From Pilatotrama ljubarskyi (taxonomy: Eukaryota > Basidiomycota > Agaricomycetes > Polyporales > Polyporaceae), in contig MU277729.1 of NCBI GenBank assembly GCA_022385805.1, positions 110,327-174,326 on the forward strand: a stretch of 64,000 bases of DNA. The letters run 5' to 3'. The notes beneath the pieces are model-generated. The model ran no database searches, was not told where the DNA came from, and worked only from the letters and a program-made list of their open reading frames with translations. Positions within the stretch are counted from its first letter, which is position 1; every line of letters starts with the position of its first letter. This document shows, piece by piece, positions 56,359 to 64,000 of this stretch. The position numbers and the translations under genes were made by a program.

Positions 56359-57042
56359 TGTGGAGGATACGATTCGGAGTCTCAGGCGTAAGCCTGCCTT
56401 AAGGACTCAAGGACGTTGAACAGGAGCTGTCCTAGCGCAATGACAGGGGTTGAGAAGTCACACAGAGTCTGAAGAGATGTTCAGCGTCGCGTGCTCATGC
56501 CTACAGTACTGGTACTGATACCGTCGAGTACCGCATGCGTGGAATTGGCTCGCACGAACCGCTCGTAGCGATAGCCTGAGAACCTTATATGAAGGAACGC
56601 CGGGCCCGGCGGCAGTGAGCAAGCACAAGCGTACTTCGGGCCCCGATAGTCGTTCCAGAAGCCTGAATCCCATCGTGTTCACGAACTATGTTCAGTGCTG
56701 TTCAGTGTCACGGTGCAAGTAACAAGTGATCTGGACAGTCGACAAGTTCAAGATCTGCCACTGAACGACGCCGACGGTCGGCCGCACGAGCTATGTCGCC
56801 ACGCCACCTGTATTAGAGGGGCCCGAGTCTCTCGCATGATCCATGATCCTACCTTATAAAGCGACTGGGGCAATGTCTCCGACTTTGGATGATGCGGTTT
56901 CCTTGAGCGTCCAGAACATCATCGAGATTCGAAAGAGACCGATGACATTTTGCATAAGAACCTGCCAAAGAAGCGGTTTCGACAGCCTCGCGATCTAACA
57001 TAGTCGACCTGAACTCTGCACCAACGCCATCAGCGTCATACC
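56359..57042. other. Divergent intergenic region
   Basis: TATAAA at 56855-56860 is 183 bp upstream of the next start, farther than for the other reductases, so the 5' leader may be long or contain an intron. Nothing else recognised. Confidence 0.4.
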
Positions 57043-58334
57043 ATGCAGAAGGCACTCTACCTACCCCAGAAGCAAGGCCAATGGATGCTTGGAGAGTTCC
57101 CAGTGCCGAGTCCGGGGCCCGGAGAGGTGCTCGTCAAGGTCATCTCTGCGGCGCTTAACCCGGCGGACTGGAAGATTCAGACATACGGTGTGTTCATCGA
57201 GGACTATCCGTATATTTCTGGAGCAGACGGCGCGGGCATCGTCGAAGATGTCGGGCAAGGTGTGACAGATAAGCAGAAAGGAGACAAGGTGTATGTCCAA
57301 TTCGGCAGTTGGTGGCTGCTCAGTGAGTGCGTACTGACGCCTGTGCAGCCTCTTCCAGGGATGGTTCATCAACCGGCATGCAACCTTTCAACAATACTGC
57401 GTGGTCCCTGCAGAACTCACGGCGAAGGTAGGGTAGTCGTTGTGCATACTTCTCTGCTGTAGACCGGCTTGACGCAACGCCTGCAACACAGATTCCGGAC
57501 AACTTGACCTTCGATCAGGCAGCATCTGTCCCGCTGGGCCTGGCGACCGCCGTCTGCGGACTGTACAATCACTTCCACCCGGATGCAAAGAGCGTAGCCT
57601 TGCCAGCGCCGTGGGAGGAAGATGCGTCCACACAGGCCATCGGGAAGCCTATCCTTATCCTAGGCGGTGCATCTTCCGTCGGACAATACGGTACGCATAG
57701 CCAATGCCCTTCGACGCCTGATACCCCGCTCATCCGCCACCCGTCCCAGTCATCCAGGTAGCGAAGCTATCCGGGTTCTCGCCTATCATCACCACCGCCT
57801 CGTCGTACAACGAGGATCTGCTCAAATCCCTTGGCGCTACTCATGTCATCGACCGCACACTATCGCCGGCGGCGATCCTCCTCGAGCTCCCCAAACTCAC
57901 TGGCGGAAAGCCTCTGGACCTAGTGTACGACGCGGTGTCCCTACCTGAGACTCAGTCGCTCGGATACGACGCACTCGCTCCGGGGGGAACGCTGCTCCTC
58001 GTCCTGCCCGAGGCTATACCCTCCGAGAAGAAGGCGGGCGGTGACAAGAGGGTTATGACAGTGCTCGGGAACTTCTATCTGCCAGAGAACAGAACTCTGG
58101 GAGCAGAGTTGTACAAGAGACTCACCGCATGGCTCAAGGAAGGCGTGGTGATTGTGAGTTCCTCGGCAGTGCACTAAACAGGTGGAGATGGTTGACTGAT
58201 ATTCACATGCACAGCCTAACCGAGTAGAGGTACTACCAGGAGGACTCGCCGGCATTCCCGATGGTCTGGAGCGACTCAAAGGGAATAGAGTTAGCGCAAC
58301 GAAGTTGGTCGCGCACCCGCACGAGACGGCGTGA
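57043..58334 (+). CDS. MDR-family reductase, copy I
   Basis: ATG 57043 gives MQKALYLPQKQGQWMLGEFP, four to five residues shorter than its paralogues. Then VPSPGPGEVLVKVISAALNP, DYPYISGADGAGIVEDVGQG, ATFQQYCVVPAELTAK, IPDNLTFDQAASVPLGLATA, the coenzyme loop LILGGASSVGQYG (57655-57690), VIQVAKLSGFSPIITTASSY, LGATHVIDRTLSPAAILLEL, LGYDALAPGGTLLLVLPEAI, and VEVLPGGLAGIPDGLERLKG, ending VAHPHETA with TGA 58332-58334. Introns are conventional and no lesion is seen. It is the outermost member of the array, separated from copy H by four unrelated genes, and closest to the copies at 49379 and 47417. Confidence 0.9.
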
Positions 58335-58549
58335 CATGAAGCGTTGGAGTGTGCTGTGGATAAGCGCGCGATGACAGCGACGCGCACTATGGAAAAATTG
58401 AATATTATTATACAGCATCGAAGTGCTCACCGGAGTGGGGGCAACCTGTGAACGGGATATACCAAGGACGAGAACGAATGCGTGTTGCACTATGGGTGCT
58501 GGGGAACAAGTACGCTATTTCTGATGGCAGAGCGACCAGGGGGGCGACG

Positions 58550-60276
58550 TCACGGCCCGAGAGGACTCATGGACCTCCTCTCGCCTGCCCGGATCTCCTG
58601 AAGATGCTGAAGCACGCTGTTCCATGTTTCTACCGTCTTCGTCCCGACTACCTCTGCAAGAACCAAGTCAAGCTCCGCGTCCAAGGACGGGAAGCAGCGG
58701 TCCAAGATCGCCGCCAGAGCGTGCCACGTCTTGTCAGGGCGATAAGAGCCCGTCTCCGGATCGAGCCCCAAGAAGAGCCCGCGCAATGGGTGCGGCGCTA
58801 TCGTAGTGTCGCGCCATGTGCGTCGTGCACTGCAGTCGAAGCGCGCGCAGAGGACGAGCGTCTCCAGACGCGGGCAGGCACGGACCAGCTCCAGGAAGCT
58901 CATGACAGGAGGGAGTGCGTCCCGGCTGGGTGTGGGCGCGTGCGCCACATTCAGCGTGACGATGTTCGGCCAAGCTGAGGCGAAGGACAGGATATCCTCC
59001 CGGGTCAGAGCGAACGCGTAATTCTCTTGCAGGGTGAGCGAGAGCGTCTCCAACACGCGATGCTGGAGGAGCGGCTCGATGACTGTCAAGAGGCGCGAAG
59101 GCGGGCGGTCCCCGTAGGCGGCTGCTGATCTTGTCGTGAGGACGAGGCTTCGCAGCTTCGGCGCGCTGTTGCACAGAGTCTGCATGATCTGCGTGAGCCC
59201 CTCGGTCGCATCGCTGGAGTGCGGCCAGACTTCCAGACGTGTGTGTTCGAGAGCAGGGAAGTCGATCACCTGGAGCGACAAGACGAACGGCTCGGTAAGA
59301 CTGAGAGCAACGAGGGTCTTCACAGAAAAGCAGCGTCTGCGCTGGAGATTCCGCAGGCTACTGGCCTCCGCGTGACGCGTCCAGTAGAGCTTGACATACA
59401 GGTGCTCAAGGTGCTTGAGGTTCTCGATGGTGGCGTGAAGGGAAGGCGTCATCCAACCCGTAACGACCAGGACGCGCAGGTGCACCAAATGAGGGATAAC
59501 GGGGGAAACGTCTTGCGGGGGAGCTCTGAAAGTGACATTGAGCACCTCCATGCCTGGTGCCGACCTTGCTACCGCGTCCAGTACGTCTGCGCTGTTCCAT
59601 CGCGATGTCCCCCCCGCAGAGCTGTTGGCCGAGTCGAAGTCTAGGGTGAGGTCGCGCATGCATGAGTTGAGCAATCGAAGTGACCGGTTGATAGATCGTG
59701 GATCCAGCTGGAATCGAGCACTCTGCAGCCTGGGCAGGACGGGAGGACCGCCCCTGTCTGACCATTCTTCCAGAGCGTTGCAGTTGATGACGGATCGGAC
59801 ACCGGTGACGCATGAGGCATACCAGCGATACCGGCGCCATTCCCGTACTTGCGAGGAGGGCTCGAAACCAATGGGCAAGGTCTGTGGGCGGCAACGGTTA
59901 GCTTCGATTCACAGCTGCGTCGCTCTAGAGCGCTCACATGTACGGGAGTGCCCTCATTCAGATCCGCATATGAGAATCCCATCGAGTCTAGGAGACGTTG
60001 GAGGGGCCGGAGATCTGGAAGTGTCCTCCACAGGACCTTGAGCGCGTGGAGACTGAAAGCGCGAGACACCCGAGCGCACTGCACAAGGGCGCGCTGGTTA
60101 TCCAAGGAGGGAAGGTCGTCCACGCCGAGCAAAGAGAGATCCTTCACGGGCCCTACGTCGAGGCCATCGGGGACGGAAAGGACCTCTCGACGGTCCCACA
60201 CGTAGGGTGTGAGATGGCGGACGATCGTCGCAAGGATCTCCTCGACATGCAAAGCCCTATGGGTTAACCCGGCCAT
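58550..60276 (-). CDS. F-box-like / leucine-rich-repeat-like protein
   Basis: Exon 1 from ATG 60276 (MAGLTHRALHVEEILATIVR) carries a divergent F-box-like region: EEILATIVRHL, a charged linker, then LVQCARVSRAFSLHALKVLW-RTLPDLRPLQRLL, the pattern usual in basidiomycete F-box proteins. A short intron at about 59883-59937 joins GTPVH to LPIGFEPSSQVREWRRYRWY. The rest (about 420 residues) is a series of leucine-rich segments such as VIPHLVHLRVLVVTG, NLKHLEHLYVKLYW, APKLRSLVLTTRS and ACPRLETLVLCARF, probably a solenoid. Stop 58550-58552. Probable substrate receptor of an SCF ubiquitin ligase; partner unknown. Family expanded in Agaricomycetes. Confidence 0.75.
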
Positions 60277-60824
60277 TCACTATTCAAAGCAAACGAGATA
60301 CGTCTAGAGCTGGAGTAGAAGTGAGCAGGCTAGGACACTCGGCGGGCCAGAAGAGCAAGCAAAGCGGAGGACTTTGGTCAACACAGCGCTGCTTTAACGT
60401 AGCACTCGAAAACGCGGCGCACGGACACAGAGCAACGTCAGCAAGAATTACGAGAATCCCTGAGTGACTTTAGAGACTTGTCGCATAAAGCGGACATCCT
60501 ACAGAAACACAGGGAGATGCCAGTCTGCAGCAGCACTTTTGCATCAGCCAAAACGCAGCGGAAGACGAGGTGCAAGGAGCCTGGAGGAGACTGAGAAAAG
60601 TTACTACAGACCAAGGCGGGGGTCTAGACTGCGAGTCGGATCGGTAACAAGCCCGCTCAGTTCAAATCTGCGTTGCCGGTAAGTTCGTCTCTATCATCGA
60701 GACAAACCAACGGTGAGGCGGGCGCCTCTTGTCTATACCTCCTCCTGCTCGCACCTGCACCTGCACCTATTCGACGCACCCCCTTGCCACGCACAAAACT
60801 CGCCCAGACTCTCCCTTGCCCAAC
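60277..60824. other. Divergent intergenic region
   Basis: Separates the F-box gene (minus) and the NatB gene (plus). A pyrimidine-rich run with repeated CACCTG words (60735-60775) precedes the plus-strand start. No gene. Confidence 0.45.
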
Positions 60825-61620
60825 ATGAGTGTCCTCAGGCCCTTCCGCGCTACCGATATGTTCAAGTTCAACCACATGTGCGTGCATGTACACCTATTCC
60901 AACGCCCGAGCGGCCGTCACTGACGCATGGTACCCTGCTCAGAAATCTCGATCTGTGGACGGAGACGGTGTGTCAATGTCCTCATATCAGGTATGGCGGT
61001 GCCTGACAAAAGGGACATGCAGTATGCTATCAACTTCTACCTGGGTTACTTCTCCCGCTGGCCGGACATGTGTGCCGTCCAGGAGACACCACAGGGTCGC
61101 ATCATGGGCTACGGCAAGTCTGGCTCCCCATCTCCCCACCCATCGCCCTCTTATACGTTTGCAATCCCTGGCAGTCATTGGCAAGGCTGAAGGCGCAGGA
61201 CCGGAGCGGCACGGGCACGTCACCGCGCTCAGCGTCGCACCCGAGTACCGCCGACTAGGGCTCGCGCGCAAGTTCATGTCCTGGCTCGAGCAGGTGTCGG
61301 ACGAGAACTACCGCGGCTACTTCGTCGACCTCTACGTGCGCTGCGTCAACACCGACGCGATCAAGATGTACGAGAGCTTCGGGTACAGCGTGTACCGCCG
61401 CGTGAAGGAGTACTACAGCAATCTCGGGCTGGGGCTCAATCCGCGGGACGAGGAAGACGGGTTCGGTGCGTGCTCATGTTATGTGCTCTTCGAGGGAACT
61501 CGCTCACGGAGGATTGCCGGATGTGCAGACATGCGGAAGCCATTATCGCGAGATCCTATGCGACGGTCTGTACGAGCGAACGGCCGAGACATCACCGTCA
61601 GCGCACACGAAGTGCCCTGA
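60825..61620 (+). CDS. NAT3: N-terminal acetyltransferase NatB catalytic subunit (Nat3/Naa20)
   Basis: GNAT enzyme that acetylates the start Met of proteins beginning Met-Asp/Glu/Asn, on ribosomes with its auxiliary subunit. ATG 60825 gives MSVLRPFRATDMFKFNH; splicing adds INLDLWTET, then YAINFYLGYFSRWPDMCAVQ and GRIMGY. The next intron (61114-61174, 61 nt) has a GC donor (GCAAGT) and an AG acceptor; removing it gives MGYVIGKAEG, the conserved beta strand. The acetyl-CoA site follows: VTALSVAPEYRRLGLARKFM (61220-61280), with the R/Q-x-x-G-x-A loop. Then FVDLYVRCVNTDAIKMYESF and GYSVYRRVKEYYS. A last intron joins EDGF to DMRKPLSRDPMRRSVRANGR and the end HEVP, TGA 61618-61620. Full length for the family. 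Confidence 0.93.
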
Positions 61621-62085
61621 TGTCCCTCGAGCTGCGGTCCACTGTCCCTATCATAAATGCTCATCTAGTACTTGGCTCCGTGGAACGCGTCCCGGTCACG
61701 CGAGCGCCGAGGTAGCGATAGGATTCAATAAGTTACGAGGAGACCAGACTGGTGCTGCCCGAAGAGCATCCTTGGAGCAACTGGTAACAACATGGTCAGT
61801 ATACGTATCCGACTATCCTCTCGCACAGTAGAAAACGTGATTCAGTGTAAGAAGCGAGCGCGTAGCTCGCAATGCAAAGCCGGACGTAAGTCATTCTCCT
61901 TCCCAAGTGCGCAGCAGGGACGAGCCCAGTCACGCTCTCCGAAGGGTCGTATGGCCCCGGCAGAATATCATCCCCAAAGCCTCACAGCAGAACGCCCACG
62001 TACCTATAAACCACTACAATAGTCAGAGCGCAACGAGAGCAAGCAACTGGCAGTGATTCGTCCGGGAGGCGGGAGCCAGCGAGTC
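61621..62085. other. Convergent intergenic region
   Basis: 3' regions of the NatB gene (plus) and the palmitoyltransferase gene (minus); no gene recognised. Confidence 0.45.
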
Positions 62086-63592
62086 TTAGTCGTCGTCTTC
62101 GTCGGTGAGCTCTTCGCCGGGTCTGACTCCTAGGTGTTGCTCGAAGCCCGGTTTGCGCGCCCATGATCGGCCGTCGGTATATGGCTCGATGCGGAGCGGT
62201 ACGACGAGGGTGTATGATGGGCTGCGCCCCCTTTTATCAGCGTATGCACAACGGAGGAGTTTTCCGCAAAGCACTCACTATCCGGTCGGACCCACGTTGA
62301 AGAACAGCTCGAGGTTCTTGCGCCACCTGCGAAGACCGTTTGTGAGGGACCTCGCACGACTTCCGACGGCTTCTATACGCACCCTAGGTCATAGCAGTTC
62401 ACGAAGGTCTACGTGGAACAGATTAGCCAACACATCACAACCGATAGAAAGATATGCACAAACCTCTCCTCGCTGCTTCGCCACCTTACGATACTGCTCG
62501 TGATCCTGGGTCTCTACAGACGTCTCACCGGAGGCGACCATGTAGAGGTGCCAGCCGGCCATCGCGGAGACAGCGAGGAAGAGCACGACCGCGAGGATGT
62601 ACTCTAACAAGAATGCCACGGGAGGTACGAGGTAAGGCCATGGCTCCTATCACGGCGGTGAGGATGTGGTAGGGTGACCAGAGGAGTCGGAACGAACGTT
62701 GAACCAGCCCAGTCCTAGGAGGACGTGTCTCCAGCCGAATGCAGCGTAGCAGAAGGACGCGATGACGAGATACACCCTGGACAGGAACGTGAGCCACGGT
62801 TGAGCCGGACAGGTCAATATGTAGACGCACATGAACAACACGAAGTGTCGCTCGTTATACAGGCCCACGCATTGGTTGATCCCTGTGCACGTATATTAGG
62901 ATCGGAGCACTCATACAACCCAACTTCGCGCACTCACACTAGACAGCGATTAGCCTTAACTGTAACCTGAGGAGCGTGCGCGAAGAACTCACAGGACAGT
63001 GGTGGTCATATTTCAACACGCAGCGGTTGCATATCCTGCAGTGATGGGACCTCTCACAGACGCACCTCAGCATGTCCCGCCCCTATTCACGCCAAGCACG
63101 GTCGAACGACGTACCTCTGGTCTCATCTCCCCGCACTTCCTGCACTTCGACGTCGCCGCCCTGGTGACCTGCACGTCTTCGGACCACCGCACGCCCGTCA
63201 GCTGCCGTCCCCTCGCAGAATCCCGCCTTCTTGCCCATAGCACCCCCCTGCCGTGCGCAGGTGGAGGGTCGGGAACGAAGCCTGGGGAGATAGTGCAGAC
63301 GTAGAAGTAATGCGCGAAGAGGTTGAGCGCGATGAGAAGGCACACGGGCGTCGTGAGCCATGGCCACGGTAGGGAGGGCAGGATGACGTCGACTGCCACG
63401 ACCAGTCCCATCAGCTATGTCTTGTCTTCGTATTCCTGAGGAGTACGCACGGAAGCAAAAGAGACCGGTCGAGAGCAAGACGACTGCGAGGGTGACGAAG
63501 ACGGGCCCCGCTGCGCCTGTGAGTCTGTCCCCAGCGCGTTCGAGCCATTTGAAGCAGCGGAAGACTTGTCGGGTGCACCATTGCGGTGCCAT
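62086..63592 (-). CDS. DHHC palmitoyltransferase
   Basis: Multi-pass membrane enzyme that S-acylates cysteines. ATG 63592 gives [20 protein letters not shown] and TM1 ([19 protein letters not shown]); TM2 is [19 protein letters not shown]. The Cys-rich domain is [32 protein letters not shown] across an intron. The expected next residue, Trp, is obtained only if a single-base exon (T at 62938) is used between a 54-nt and a 55-nt intron; reading then continues [57 protein letters not shown] and [20 protein letters not shown]. The C-terminus has [20 protein letters not shown], then [20 protein letters not shown] and the acidic end [13 protein letters not shown] 62086-62088. About nine introns. 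Subfamily not assigned. Confidence 0.9.
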
Positions 63593-64000
63593 GATCGCGT
63601 TCACCTATGTTGCAGAGTTGCAGGTGGACCAGGGATTAGATTAAGTACGCGGCGAGTGGGCCGAAAGAAGTGGAGGCAGAGCAGAATATGCCCGTCATGA
63701 CGCGGATGCGGTGTACACTACTTCGGCGTCAAGCTTCAAGTCTCAGTGTACGTTGAATCAACTCAGGCCGGTACCGTGACACTGACAGTCAGCAGCAGCA
63801 GGAACACTAGACAGTTCGAGGAAATATCCAATACACTATACATACGGCACTAACACCCCAGCTCCTAGTGAGCTGAGGGTATGTAAGTTGGGGCGCAGTA
63901 CTACAAACACACAAGCAAGTCTGGGCGGAAGGTCGAAGGAGATGGGAGCAGCCAGGCACAGCGACGCAAGACACGACAAAACGAAGCGGATTCGAGTGAA
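63593..64000. other. Window end, nothing recognised
   Basis: Upstream region of the palmitoyltransferase gene; no further gene seen before the window ends. Confidence 0.4.

Noticed and set aside
1..64000. CRISPR array, rRNA genes or bacterial operon signals
   Set aside because: No regularly spaced repeats or rRNA sequence seen, and the intron structure shows a eukaryotic genome.

Overview
The window comes from a filamentous basidiomycete, most likely an Agaricomycete (polypore-like). The evidence is dense genes broken by many introns of about 45-60 nt with GTRNGT donors and CTRAY branch sites, an intron-bearing tRNA-Leu, and several families expanded in Agaricomycetes: Plavaka transposase, DUF6698, HET-domain proteins, and two mushroom-specific families without known function. 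All gene models were spliced by eye; exon edges are best where the spliced protein rejoins a conserved motif.

Layout. 0.8-7.7 kb: a Plavaka-type transposase (minus) head-to-head with a DUF6698 gene (plus), probably one two-gene mobile element. 9.3-9.7 kb: a degenerate inverted-repeat element. 9.9-14.7 kb: the mitochondrial ABC exporter Atm1 and an isopenicillin-N-synthase-like 2-oxoglutarate oxygenase. 15.0-23.4 kb: a group that looks like self/non-self or cell-death biology: a protein with an MLKL-NTD-like helical start and kinase-like middle, a HET-domain protein, and a multi-pass membrane protein of unknown function. 23.6-26.0 kb: galactokinase GAL1 and an intron-containing tRNA-Leu(CAA). 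26.2-58.3 kb: ten copies of one medium-chain dehydrogenase/reductase family (trans-enoyl reductase / ToxD-like), six apparently intact, one with a single nonsense codon and three decayed. They are interspersed with a Tc1/mariner-type MITE, the dual-specificity phosphatase PPS1, an HSP20-like protein, aldose 1-epimerase, two dsRNA-binding-domain genes (one broken) and an Agaricomycete-specific hypothetical gene. 58.5-63.6 kb: an F-box/LRR-like gene, the NatB catalytic subunit, and a DHHC palmitoyltransferase.

How the genes work together. GAL1 and aldose 1-epimerase catalyse adjacent steps of galactose use and lie about 26 kb apart. The reductase array is a birth-and-death gene family: most apparently functional copies have their own TATA box, copies lie on both strands, and dead copies show all stages of decay. 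The most unusual single observations are a probable 1-nucleotide micro-exon that supplies the first base of the conserved Trp after the DHHC motif, and a GC-AG intron in the NatB gene.
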